NCBI GenBank assembly: GCA_963736715.1
Contig: CAVTQA010000022.1
Location: forward strand, 202,344 to 266,343
Length of the DNA stretch: 64,000 nucleotides
Direction: 5' to 3'
Source of the DNA: AP-15 sp963736715
Lineage (GTDB): Bacteria > Pseudomonadota > Alphaproteobacteria > ATCC43930 > CGMCC-115725
Position numbers and translations under genes: made by a program
Shown here: positions 54,821 to 64,000 of the stretch, in pieces
How the letters are laid out: each line of letters begins with the position of its first letter
Numbering within the stretch: the stretch's first letter is position 1
Notes under the pieces: model-generated
What the model saw: the letters and a program-made list of their open reading frames with translations, nothing else
Databases searched by the model: none
Told to the model about the DNA's origin: nothing

Positions 54821-55227
54821 CCAAATCTCCGTGGAGAAATCTTTGCCAATTCCATGCGGCGCAAGCGGGCGAGCAAATTTTCGACAACCTCCTCGTCCGC
54901 CGGGCGGAACGGGGATTTCTCCGGCGGCGGGGTCGCGCCATCACGCTTTTCGATATCCTTCAGCATGTCGATCAGCATCTTGGTTGCGCGCAAATTGGCG
55001 CCCGCTGATTCGTCGACGAGCTGAGCGATGACCGCCTCGCGCTTGGTTATCCGCCGGCTCTCGCCACCCGTCGTGACTACGACCGGCTCGTCGAGCGCGG
55101 CGCCGAGCAGGGCCGGCAAATTATTCCGGCGCGGACCGCGCGGGTTGCCGGATTGCCCCTTCTTGAACCGCGAGTGCAGCGGGGGTCTGCCGCGGCCGAT
55201 CTTGTATTCGCCCTCGATCTCATCCAT
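54817..55227 (-). CDS. DUF5681-domain protein upstream of terminase
   Basis: 136 aa from ATG 55227. The N-terminal signature is GRGRPPLHSRFKKGQSGNPR, typical of DUF5681, then VVVTTGGESRRITKREAVIA, a helical middle and a charged tail (ENLLARLRRMELAKIS). Such proteins regularly precede terminase large-subunit genes and may act as small terminase or packaging factors. The stop at 54817 just reaches the repeat region. Confidence 0.8.
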   Translation of the reverse strand: MDEIEGEYKIGRGRPPLHSRFKKGQSGNPRGPRRNNLPALLGAALDEPVVVTTGGESRRITKREAVIAQLVDESAGANLRATKMLIDMLKDIEKRDGATPPPEKSPFRPADEEVVENLLARLRRMELAKISPRRFG

Positions 55228-55499
55228 GCGATTACCGCAATCGCGGCTTGCAATGCCTATCCTGTGGTTTATATCACCTAATTGCGGTTATGTCAATTAG
55301 CGAATAGCACATACGCAATGACTATTTCCCCGATGGTTCCCTGCCAATCGCCCGGCAGGGAAATGGTTTTCCCTGCAGGGCAGCATCGGGAAAGCGAGCG
55401 CAAGCCTCTGATTTGAGCGACTTTTGCGGCTCGCAGGAAGCGGTTTTCGGCGCCGAAAACGATTTTTTCCCGTGTCTTTCGGCGCGGCAGGGAAAAGGG
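55228..55499. repeat. pckA-downstream region rich in palindromes
   Basis: AT-rich promoter-like DNA at 55240-55320 for the DUF5681 gene. Beyond it, TTCCCTGC and GCAGGGAA recur at 55336, 55362, 55370 and 55487 in both directions. A perfect 18-bp palindrome GTTTTCGGCGCCGAAAAC lies at 55442-55459, followed by GATTTTTT. This could terminate plus-strand transcripts or be a protein-binding site. No gene recognised. Confidence 0.55.
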
Positions 55500-57101
<1,602 letters not shown>

Positions 57102-57229
57102 CGGATCGTCTTCTTCATCGAACGCTTCCTCCTGCTGCCACCGGGCTTTTTCGGCATCCGCACTACCGGCCCAGGTTAGCGCGGTACCATAATACGGGCG
57201 ACCATGTCAAAACTCCCTCAACGGAAGAG

Positions 57230-57946
57230 TTATTTCCACGCCTTCTGGGCGAGTTCGACAAGCGCGGCACGCGCCGCCGCGGGGGTCAGCACCGGTGCGG
57301 CGAAATCGAGTCGGACAGTCTCGCTGTCGCACTGCAGATCGGCGCCTTCCGGATCAATCCCGGTCATCCGCCAATCGGCACCCTCGCGCCCGAGCAGACC
57401 CTGTGCGTAATCGGCGACCGCGTCGGCATGATGCTCGTTCATGTGCCTGAGGATCTCCGGTTCTGCTGCAGCGAGACCAGCGGCATCCGCAGCGAACAGC
57501 AGATCGCGGGCTTCGATCCAGTGAATCGCGCCGAAACCGGCGACGAGGTGTCCGCGTTCGACGGCGATCCGATAGAGACGGAAATCGGCGAAACTGGAAT
57601 AGGCGGCACTGGTCGGGTGACGCGCGGTGAAGCGGTCAAGACGTCGCGGGTCCTCGATGGCTCTGGCCTGCCCGATCACAGTCAGGCGCGGGCCGCTCAA
57701 CGGGTTCCGGTAGCTCGCCGTGCCGTCGATCAATAGCGAGATCCGCGGATCGAACGCGATGTTCCGGCTATGCTGCGCCAGATCGGACAGCAACAGAAGC
57801 GGGCTTGCATCGATATCGGCGGCGATCAGGACGAGCGAAGCGTAGGGCGCGCCGCGCATGCTCGTGGCGAGGGTTCCGCGCTGCTGTTGGCGCAGCAGTC
57901 GCCGGCCGATTCTCGCAGGATTGCCGTCCGACTCGGTTTCATGCAT
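57230..57946 (-). CDS. HugZ-family haem-utilisation/PNPOx-like protein
   Basis: 238 aa from ATG 57946; an upstream in-frame start at 57964 is less likely. The N-terminal split barrel (RGTLATSMRGAPYASLVLIA, ISLLIDGTASYRNPLSGPRL) belongs to the pyridoxamine-phosphate oxidase-like family. The C-terminal part is DUF2470 (EILRHMNEHHADAVADYAQG, with the His-His pair). HugZ proteins bind or degrade haem. Same strand as pckA, separated by 129 bases with a weak hairpin plus TTTT; probably its own transcript. Intact. Confidence 0.85.
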   Translation of the reverse strand: MHETESDGNPARIGRRLLRQQQRGTLATSMRGAPYASLVLIAADIDASPLLLLSDLAQHSRNIAFDPRISLLIDGTASYRNPLSGPRLTVIGQARAIEDPRRLDRFTARHPTSAAYSSFADFRLYRIAVERGHLVAGFGAIHWIEARDLLFAADAAGLAAAEPEILRHMNEHHADAVADYAQGLLGREGADWRMTGIDPEGADLQCDSETVRLDFAAPVLTPAAARAALVELAQKAWK

Positions 57947-58024
57947 CCCGCAAGTGAGCCGCACCGGCGCGGCCGCGTCAAGCTGCGCCGTGGTGAAAAA
58001 GCATCCGTTGCGATGCCATGTGTA

Positions 58025-58044
58025 GGTAAACGAAGCCGTTTACC
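58025..58044. promoter_or_regulatory. Perfect 8-bp inverted repeat upstream of chvI
   Basis: GGTAAACG, AAGC, CGTTTACC in the space between divergent hugZ and chvI. It could be an operator or a small terminator; there is no T run. Confidence 0.5.
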
Positions 58045-58189
58045 GTGGAATATTGTAGGGGATAGCGTGCCGGCTGACTGTCTAAAATAGGATCAGTGGG
58101 TTTGCCTTTGCCGGATTCGGTCATATTTTACACTTACAGCGAACGGCTCACCTATCATCCGGTCGTTCAGAAGGATTTTGGGGGAGAAG

Positions 58190-58888
58190 GTGCCGAACAC
58201 GATTGCTCTCGTCGACGACGACCGCAACATCCTGGCGTCCGTGTCGATGGCGCTCGAGGCGGAAGGGTTTGCTGTGCGCTGCTACAGTGACGGTACCGAG
58301 GCGCTGAAGGGATTGAGCGCTCAACCGGTCGACATCGCGGTGCTCGACATCAAGATGCCGCGCATGGACGGCATGGAGCTTCTCGGCCAGCTGCGGCGGC
58401 AGAGCCACATCCCGGTAATCTTCCTGACCTCAAAGGACGATGAGGTCGACGAATTGCTCGGTCTGCGCATGGGCGCCGACGACTACATCAGGAAGCCGTT
58501 TTCGCAGCGGCTCTTGATCGAGCGCATCCGGGCCCTGATCCGGCGCGGCGAACTCGCGCGCGAACGGGAGAACCCGCATGGCGAGCCGGTCATCGTGCGC
58601 GGGCAGCTGATCCTCGATCCGGCACGACATCTGTGCACCTGGAAGGGTGAACACGTCGAGCTGACGGTGACCGAGTTTCTGATCCTCAAATCCCTGGCGC
58701 ACCGTCCGGGGCACGTCAAAAACCGCGACCAGTTGATGGATGCGGCCTATGGCGAGCACATCTATGTCGACGATCGGACAATCGACAGCCACATCAAGCG
58801 TTTGCGCAAGAAATTCAAGAACGTCGATACGGATTTCGCGCAGATCGAAACACTCTATGGCGTCGGGTATCGATACCGCGACCGTTGA
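58190..58888 (+). CDS. chvI: Response regulator ChvI
   Basis: 232 aa. GTG 58190 is chosen because the family begins PTIALVDDDRNIL; GGGGGAG lies just upstream. The receiver domain has the acidic pair VDDD (8-11), the phosphorylated Asp 53 (AVLDIKMPRMDG) and the Lys in YIRKPFS. The OmpR winged helix follows (GEHVELTVTEFLILKSLAHR, DRTIDSHIKRLRKKF). Partner of ChvG, whose start overlaps by 32 bases. In relatives this pair responds to acid, envelope stress and carbon status and is needed for host interaction. Confidence 0.95.
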   Translation: MPNTIALVDDDRNILASVSMALEAEGFAVRCYSDGTEALKGLSAQPVDIAVLDIKMPRMDGMELLGQLRRQSHIPVIFLTSKDDEVDELLGLRMGADDYIRKPFSQRLLIERIRALIRRGELARERENPHGEPVIVRGQLILDPARHLCTWKGEHVELTVTEFLILKSLAHRPGHVKNRDQLMDAAYGEHIYVDDRTIDSHIKRLRKKFKNVDTDFAQIETLYGVGYRYRDR

Positions 58889-60599
58889 GCCCGCCGCCGC
58901 GCCTGTGTCGCCTTCGGCGGTAGCCGAGCATCCTTTCGCGCCTCCCTCCCCCGCGAGAGCTGCGCCCACTCCCGCTCCCAGCCCCGATCTGCGACCCAGA
59001 ACCGGAAGGCGGCGGACGGTCTCCCCGCTTACGCGGCGCATCCTGGCTGTCAATGTCCTGGCGCTTGCCCTTCTCGCCGGCGGGTTTCTTTATCTCGGAA
59101 AATACCAGGCGAGCCTCATCGGCCAACAAATCGAAGCATTAAAGACCCAGGGCGAGGTGTTTGCCGCCGCACTCGGTGAGGGCGCGGTTCTCAACTCGGT
59201 CGACGAGGGGGAGGTCCTGTTGCCCGACCTGGCTCGCCAGATGATGCGGCGGCTGGTCGCGCCGACGCACACCCGAGCTCGGCTGTTCGACGTAAGGGGC
59301 GACATTATTGCCGACAGTCGAATTCTGCGGGGGCCGGGCGATGCCGTGCAGGTCCACGAATTGGAGCCGGAGGAGAGGGAAGGTGCGGTTCTGCGGATCG
59401 CCGATCAGATCTACGATTGGATTCTCAACATTCTGCCGCGTCACGCCAGCTACGCGGTCTATCGTGAGAGCGCTTCTCCGCGCGCCGAGGATTATGCCGA
59501 AGTCGTGCGAGCATTGCGCGGCGAGACCGGCTCGGCGATCAGGAGCGACCCGCAAACCGGTGGCTTGGTGTTCAGCGTCGCGATCCCGATCCAGCGCTAC
59601 AAGCAGGTGCTCGGCGCGGTGATGTTGTCGACCGGCAGCGCCGAAATCGAGGAGGAGCTGAGAACCGTTCGCCTCGAGCTGCTGCGCATCTTCGGCGTGG
59701 CATTGTTGGTCACCGTGCTGCTGTCATTCTACCTCGCCGGCACGATTGCACGGCCTATCCGCCGGCTTGCTGCGGCGGCGGAGCGCGCCCGCGGCCGCCG
59801 GGCGCGGGTCGAGATACCCGATTTCACCCGGCGCGGTGATGAGATCGGCGATCTCTCCCGGTCGCTGCGCGAGATGACTGACGCGCTGTGGCAGCGCATG
59901 AGTGCGATTGAAAGTTTTGCGGCCGATGTTGCGCACGAGATCAAAAACCCGCTCAGCTCGCTGCGCAGCGCTGTCGAGACGGCTGTGCGGATCGACGATA
60001 CGGCAAATCAGCGGCGGCTGATGGCGATCATTCTCAACGACGTCCAACGACTCGACCGTCTGATCACCGATATTTCCGACGCCTCGCGGCTGGACGCGGA
60101 GCTCGGCCGCCTTGAATTGGAACCGGTAGACATCGCGGCAATGCTGGGTACGCTGACCGAGGTTCATGAGGCGACTCGGACGGACGGCGCACCTCGTCTG
60201 GTGCTCGGGATCGGCAAAAGTGACCGCCAACTTGTCGTGCCCGGGATCGAAACGAGACTGTCCCAGGTGTTCCGCAATATCATCGGCAATGCGGTATCGT
60301 TCAGCCCACCGCTCGGGGAAATCAGGCTGACCGCGCGACATGACGGCAGGGCGGTTGTCGTCACCGTCGAAGATGAGGGACCCGGTATTCCCGGAGAAAA
60401 GTTAACGGCGATTTTCGACCGCTTCTACACGGAGCGGCCGCTCGGCGAACAGTTCGGCACGCATTCGGGGCTCGGGCTCTCGATCTCGAAACAGATCGTC
60501 GATGCGCATCGCGGCATGATCTGGGCAGAAAACCGCAAGGACGCGAGCGGTGCCACGATCGGCGCGCGCTTCTCTGTTCGCCTGCCGGCCGCTGAGTGA
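58857..60599 (+). CDS. chvG: Sensor histidine kinase ChvG
   Basis: 580 aa from ATG 58857. An unusually Pro/Ala-rich N-terminal 50 residues precede TM1 (ILAVNVLALALLAGGFLYLG, about 61-80), a periplasmic domain of some 190 residues and TM2 (LLRIFGVALLVTVLLSFYLA, about 275-296). Then HAMP, the HisKA box ESFAADVAHEIKNPLSSLRS with the phosphorylated His near 359, and the ATPase boxes FRNIIGNAVSFSP and VEDEGPGIPGEKL with THSGLGLSISKQIVDAHRG. In relatives ExoR-like proteins bind its periplasmic part. Intact. Confidence 0.95.
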   Translation: MASGIDTATVEPAAAPVSPSAVAEHPFAPPSPARAAPTPAPSPDLRPRTGRRRTVSPLTRRILAVNVLALALLAGGFLYLGKYQASLIGQQIEALKTQGEVFAAALGEGAVLNSVDEGEVLLPDLARQMMRRLVAPTHTRARLFDVRGDIIADSRILRGPGDAVQVHELEPEEREGAVLRIADQIYDWILNILPRHASYAVYRESASPRAEDYAEVVRALRGETGSAIRSDPQTGGLVFSVAIPIQRYKQVLGAVMLSTGSAEIEEELRTVRLELLRIFGVALLVTVLLSFYLAGTIARPIRRLAAAAERARGRRARVEIPDFTRRGDEIGDLSRSLREMTDALWQRMSAIESFAADVAHEIKNPLSSLRSAVETAVRIDDTANQRRLMAIILNDVQRLDRLITDISDASRLDAELGRLELEPVDIAAMLGTLTEVHEATRTDGAPRLVLGIGKSDRQLVVPGIETRLSQVFRNIIGNAVSFSPPLGEIRLTARHDGRAVVVTVEDEGPGIPGEKLTAIFDRFYTERPLGEQFGTHSGLGLSISKQIVDAHRGMIWAENRKDASGATIGARFSVRLPAAE

Positions 60600-61063
60600 C
60601 GATAACGGTCGCGACCGACCCCATTCTGGTCCACGCCACCGCGATCGCTATCGCCGGGCGTGCGGTCCTGCTCCGCGGACCCTCCGGAGCGGGAAAATCG
60701 GATCTAGCTCTGCGGCTCATCGATGGCGGGGCGCGTCTCGTCGCCGACGATCAGGTAGAGCTGTGGCGCACAGAAGAGCGCGTCTTGGTCACGGCCCCGG
60801 CTGCGCTAGCGGGCCTGATTGAAATCCGAGGAGTTGGTATTCTGCGCATCGAGGCAGTGGCGGAGGCGACGCTGGCTTTGGTGGTCGACCTCGTGCCGTC
60901 GTGCGAGGTCGACCGTTTTCCCGAAACCCGCTGCGAGGATGTGCTCGGGCTCGCGGTTCCGTCGATCGCACTGTTTCCGTTCGAAGCTTCCGCAGCGGCA
61001 AAGCTCCGTTTCGCTTTACGCGCGTTTTCAGCCAACTCGGTGCTCGCTATAATCCGGCGATGA
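60596..61063 (+). CDS. hprK: HPr kinase/phosphorylase, short form
   Basis: 155 aa starting at GTG 60596, overlapping the chvG stop (GTGA). The protein is only the catalytic domain, as usual in Alphaproteobacteria. P-loop GPSGAGKSDLALRL (from residue 28), VADDQVELWR (Walker B-like) and GLIEIRGVGILRIEAV (signature). It phosphorylates the regulatory Ser of HPr, here Ser 65 of the ptsH product four genes downstream. Stop overlaps rapZ. Confidence 0.93.
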   Translation: MTITVATDPILVHATAIAIAGRAVLLRGPSGAGKSDLALRLIDGGARLVADDQVELWRTEERVLVTAPAALAGLIEIRGVGILRIEAVAEATLALVVDLVPSCEVDRFPETRCEDVLGLAVPSIALFPFEASAAAKLRFALRAFSANSVLAIIRR

Positions 61064-62007
61064 TGACCGATGGTGGTCACGCCGAGTGGAGCCCCGCCGA
61101 AAGCGCGGCGCCGGCCCGTGTGCTCCTCGTGACCGGAATGTCGGGGGCAGGGCGGTCGACGGCGCTGAAGACGCTCGAAGATATGGGCTACGAAGCCTTC
61201 GACAACCTCCCCCTCTCGCTCGTTCCTGCTCTGATCGAGAGTATCGCGGCCGACGCGCGCGCGATTGCCGTCGGCGCCGATCTGCGCACCCGGGGCTTTG
61301 CGATCGAGAGCATGCTCGAACCCCTCGACGCGGTCCTCGGCCGCACCGGCCGCGAGCTCAAGGTGTTGTTTGTCGATTGTGATGACGAACCGCTGCAACG
61401 GCGCTATACCGAGACCCGCCGGCCCCACCCCCTCGCCGGCGACCGCCCCGTAGCGGACGGTATCCGGCTCGAACGCCGAGTGGTTTCTGCCCTGCGCGAC
61501 CGTGCTGATCTGGTGATTGACACCTCCCACCTGAGCGCCGCCGATTTAAAACGGTTGTTGACCGGCCAATTTGCCCTGGCGACCGGCGGCCTTCGCGTTT
61601 TCGTCACCTCTTTCGCGTATCGCCAGGGGATTCCGCGAGATGCCGATCTGATCTTCGACGTGCGTTTTCTCGACAACCCGCATTATGTCCCCGAGCTTCG
61701 CCAACTGACGGGGCGCGATCTTGCTGTCGCCGCGCACATCGAGCGGGATCCGGATCTTGCGCCCTTTCTCGCCCGGCTGTGGCGGCTTTTGGAGCCGCTG
61801 CTGCCGCGCTACGAACAGGAAGGGAAGACTTATCTAACGATTGCCATCGGTTGCACTGGCGGCCGCCATCGCTCCGTTTACGTGGCGGAGCGGCTGGCGG
61901 GGCAGCTCGCCGCCGCCGGGCTGCGAGTGGAGCTGGCGCACCGCGATCTTGTTCAGTCCGGCTCGCCCGCCTTGGTCGCGTCGAGCGCGCCTCCCACCGC
62001 GAGCTGA
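61060..62007 (+). CDS. rapZ: RapZ/YvcJ-family nucleotide-binding protein
   Basis: 315 aa from ATG 61060 or 61063 (overlap with the hprK stop). The Walker A VTGMSGAGRSTALKTLED lies near residue 24 and Walker-B-like VLFVDCDDEPLQRRYTETRR follows. The C-terminal RNA-binding-like domain has SFAYRQGIPRDADLIFDVRF, NPHYVPELRQLTGRD and IAIGCTGGRHRSVYVAERLA. In E. coli RapZ controls glmS through small RNAs; in Alphaproteobacteria its partner is not known. Its position beside hprK and PTS genes suggests a carbon/cell-wall signalling link. Confidence 0.93.
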   Translation: MMTDGGHAEWSPAESAAPARVLLVTGMSGAGRSTALKTLEDMGYEAFDNLPLSLVPALIESIAADARAIAVGADLRTRGFAIESMLEPLDAVLGRTGRELKVLFVDCDDEPLQRRYTETRRPHPLAGDRPVADGIRLERRVVSALRDRADLVIDTSHLSAADLKRLLTGQFALATGGLRVFVTSFAYRQGIPRDADLIFDVRFLDNPHYVPELRQLTGRDLAVAAHIERDPDLAPFLARLWRLLEPLLPRYEQEGKTYLTIAIGCTGGRHRSVYVAERLAGQLAAAGLRVELAHRDLVQSGSPALVASSAPPTAS

Positions 62008-62038
62008 ACGGCAGCGGTCGTTCCAGCAGAGGGAATCA

Positions 62039-62446
62039 ATGATCGGCATGGTTTTGGTGACCCACGGGCGGCTCGCAGCGGAATTCGTCGCGGCGCTCGA
62101 GCATGTCGTCGGGCCGCAAGCGCAAATCGATGCCGTGTGCATTGGTCCCGATGACGACATGGAGAAGCGCCGCCAGGACATCCTGCGCTCAATTGCCGCA
62201 GTCGATACCGGCGACGGCGCGGTCTTGCTGACCGATATGTTCGGCGGCACCCCGTCGAACCTCGCCATCTCGGTCATGGACCGCGCCAAGATCGAGGTGA
62301 TTGCCGGCGTAAACCTGCCGATGCTCATCAAACTTGCGAGCCTGCGTCAGAGCGAGAGCCTTGAACGAGCAGTGCTCGGCGCCCAGGAGGCCGGACGCAA
62401 ATACATCAACGTCGCTTCTCAGCTGCTCAGCGATGCGCACCGATGA
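62039..62446 (+). CDS. PTS EIIA-Man type component
   Basis: 135 aa from ATG 62039, AGAGGG upstream. The active His is 9 (MIGMVLVTHGRLAAEFV). Then DGAVLLTDMFGGTPSNLAIS and VIAGVNLPMLIKLASLR, the EIIA-mannose fold. There is no IIB, IIC or IID gene, so this is the regulatory form accepting phosphate from HPr without sugar transport. The last four bases overlap ptsH (ATGA). Confidence 0.93.
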   Translation: MIGMVLVTHGRLAAEFVAALEHVVGPQAQIDAVCIGPDDDMEKRRQDILRSIAAVDTGDGAVLLTDMFGGTPSNLAISVMDRAKIEVIAGVNLPMLIKLASLRQSESLERAVLGAQEAGRKYINVASQLLSDAHR

Positions 62447-62766
62447 GCGATCGGCCTGCCGACGAACGACCGATCCAGGATTTAAGCCCGCCGGCCGGGG
62501 CAGTCTGGCGGATTGCGACGATCTGTAACCAGCGCGGGCTGCACGCCCGCGCTGCCGCCCGGTTTGTCAAGACCGCCGGGCTCTTTAAAGCCGAGATCTG
62601 GGTGCGCAAGAACGGCACCGAAGTCTCCGGCCGCTCGATCATGGGCTTGATGATGCTGGCCGCCGCGCCCGGCGCGGTCATTCAGCTCGCCGCCACTGGC
62701 CCGGAAGCCGAGGCGGCGGTGACGGCGCTCGCCAAGTTGGTCGAATGCAAATTTGATGAGGATTGA
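62443..62766 (+). CDS. ptsH: Phosphocarrier protein HPr
   Basis: 107 aa from ATG 62443. The extension of 20 residues before the HPr core is unusual. The active His is 34 (ICNQRGLHARAAARFVKT). The HprK target Ser is 65 (SGRSIMGLMML). Accepts phosphate from EI at His and from HprK at Ser. Overlaps the EI gene by 11 bases. Confidence 0.93.
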   Translation: MSDRPADERPIQDLSPPAGAVWRIATICNQRGLHARAAARFVKTAGLFKAEIWVRKNGTEVSGRSIMGLMMLAAAPGAVIQLAATGPEAEAAVTALAKLVECKFDED

Positions 62767-64000
62767 GGAGACCACTGGCTCTGCGTCGCAGAGGGACGAC
62801 GCCGAACAGCGACTGCCGGGCCTCGCCGTTTCCCCCGGAATTGCCATCGGACCGGCTCATATCGTCGAGGGCGGCGATCTTCCGGTAGCAGAGAACCACC
62901 TCCCGCAGAGCGAAATCGAAGCCGAACGACACCGTTTTGCGGAGGCCGTCGCTGTTTCGTTGAAACAGCTTCGCAAGGTGAAGGCGAAAGCAGCGGGGCT
63001 ACCCAGTTCCGCCGCCGAGGAAGTCGGCTATCTCCTCGATGCCCACCTTGCCATGCTGTCGAACTCGCGCCTCGTTCGCGGCGTCGACGAGCGCATTTCC
63101 CGCACGCGGATCAACGCCGAGCGCGCGGTGCAGATCGAGATCGACGAAATCGCCGAGAGCTTCGCGGCGATGCGCGATCCGTACCTGGCGGCCCGGATCG
63201 AGGACATCCGCGTCGTCGGCACGCGGTTGATCCGCAATCTGATCAAGAAGCCCTATGTCGCCTATTCCGCCGTGCCGGACGGCGCCGTCATTCTCGCCGA
63301 GGAGCTGACCCCGGCCGATACCGCGCTGATCGACCCGGAGCGCGTGGCCGGCTTTGCGGCGGTCTCCGGCGGTGCCGAGAGCCATACCGCGATCGTCGCG
63401 AGGGCCCTCGGCCTGCCGGCGGTGCTCGGGGTGCCGGGTCTACTCGATCGCGCGCGGGCCGGCGCCAGGACGATCATCGACGGCGGCGAAGGTTGCGTCA
63501 TTATCGACCCGTCTGCCGAGACGATCACGGACTACGAGGCGCGGCGCGATGCGCTGGCGCGCGAACGGCGCGGTCTTGCGCGACTGCGCCGGCTGCCTGC
63601 GGTTACCCGCGACGGCGTTGAGATTGCCCTCGAGGCCAATCTCGAATTGCCGATCGAGTTGCAGCAGGCGCTCGCCAACGGCGCGATGGGTCTGGGCCTC
63701 GTGCGCTCGGAATTTCTTTACATGAACCGCGACGACCTCCCCGGCGAGGAGGAGCAATACGCGGTTTTTTCGGCGCTCGTGCGCGGCATGGACGGGAAGC
63801 CGGTCACTGTGCGGACCTTCGACCTGGGCAGCGAGAAGATTGCACGGTCGCTGAGCGGCCATAATGTCGAACCGGCCAACCCTGCTCTCGGCCTGCGCGC
63901 GATCCGGCTGTCATTGCAGGACCGCCGTCTGTTGGACCCGCAGCTGGCGGCGATGCTGCGTGCCGCCAGCGAGGGGCCGCTGCGCATCCTGTTGCCGATG
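62756..64000 (+). CDS. ptsI: PTS enzyme I, 3' end beyond window
   Basis: Starts at ATG 62756 inside the ptsH end. 415 codons seen. No N-terminal GAF domain, so EI and not the nitrogen-PTS form. The HPr-binding helices (EVGYLLDAHLAMLSNSRLVR) and the phosphorylated His 210 (VSGGAESHTAIVARALGLPA) are clear, then DGGEGCVIIDPSAETI and the PEP-binding start GLGLVRSEFLYMNRDDLP and FDLGSEKI. Transfers phosphate from PEP to HPr, tying the operon to PEP levels set partly by pckA. Confidence 0.95.
   Translation, partial: MRIEETTGSASQRDDAEQRLPGLAVSPGIAIGPAHIVEGGDLPVAENHLPQSEIEAERHRFAEAVAVSLKQLRKVKAKAAGLPSSAAEEVGYLLDAHLAMLSNSRLVRGVDERISRTRINAERAVQIEIDEIAESFAAMRDPYLAARIEDIRVVGTRLIRNLIKKPYVAYSAVPDGAVILAEELTPADTALIDPERVAGFAAVSGGAESHTAIVARALGLPAVLGVPGLLDRARAGARTIIDGGEGCVIIDPSAETITDYEARRDALARERRGLARLRRLPAVTRDGVEIALEANLELPIELQQALANGAMGLGLVRSEFLYMNRDDLPGEEEQYAVFSALVRGMDGKPVTVRTFDLGSEKIARSLSGHNVEPANPALGLRAIRLSLQDRRLLDPQLAAMLRAASEGPLRILLPM

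Noticed and set aside
53193..55227. A functional prophage
   Set aside because: Only a frameshifted terminase and a DUF5681 gene remain; no capsid, tail or lysis genes are present.

Overview
The window is from an alphaproteobacterium with high GC content. The best evidence is at the right end (55.5-64 kb). There an intact ATP-type PEP carboxykinase gene, a HugZ-like gene and a run of seven overlapping genes (chvI, chvG, a short hprK, rapZ, EIIA-Man type ptsM, ptsH, ptsI) stand in the order typical of Alphaproteobacteria. The genus cannot be fixed from the window alone.

Layout. 1-5.5 kb: the end of a secreted protein gene, an ISAzo13-like element, and remnants of cupin, enoyl-CoA hydratase and CoxE-like genes. 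5.7-10 kb: a CheB-like gene and broken IS1182-like and IS110-like elements. 10-20 kb: a degraded catabolic cluster (quinone reductase, FAH-family hydrolase, two tautomerases, three enoyl-CoA hydratase copies or fragments counting the one near 4.5 kb, two subunits of a molybdenum hydroxylase), cut by an IS1595 element with an 8-bp target duplication. 20-35 kb: two copies of a DUF3489-DUF2924-serine recombinase module facing each other. The first is interrupted by an IS1634-like element that itself carries an IS256-like element. Between the modules is a small intact block (CMD-family protein, Tat-exported PPC protein, cNMP-binding thioredoxin reductase, UBP zinc finger, lipoprotein). 35-45 kb: a HpnI-like glycosyltransferase, a histidine kinase gene split by a 751-bp element, fragments of transport and oxidoreductase genes, an intact DUF3047 gene, an intact HpcH/HpaI aldolase, and a pentapeptide-repeat protein. 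45-55 kb: a decayed IS66 element, a thioredoxin reductase pseudogene, a YciF/DUF892 gene interrupted by the second ISAzo13 copy, a second complete IS256-like element, and a phage terminase remnant. 55.5-64 kb: the intact core block.

The most unusual signal is a family of 21-25 bp hairpin insertions with the core AGCCTGCCC-GCGAARGC-GGG. Thirteen of them (eleven independent events) sit inside transposase genes of six IS types. Where the uninterrupted coding sequence can be inferred, they appear to have entered at A^GG with no target duplication and no loss. The same core forms the 62-bp inverted arms (61/62 identical) around a 97-codon GIY-YIG endonuclease gene at 37.6 kb. That cassette lies inside a 751-bp element with imperfect terminal inverted repeats and a CTAG target duplication in the histidine kinase gene. 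A GIY-YIG nuclease that spreads or maintains these hairpins is a testable, and to my knowledge undescribed, possibility.

In the core block, HprK, HPr, EI and EIIA form a regulatory, probably non-sugar, PTS physically linked to the ChvG-ChvI two-component system and RapZ. pckA lies upstream in the opposite direction, a plausible output of this carbon/acid-stress circuit. Nearly all frameshifts are in the first 55 kb and none are seen in the core, which argues for real decay of an IS-rich region rather than general sequencing error.
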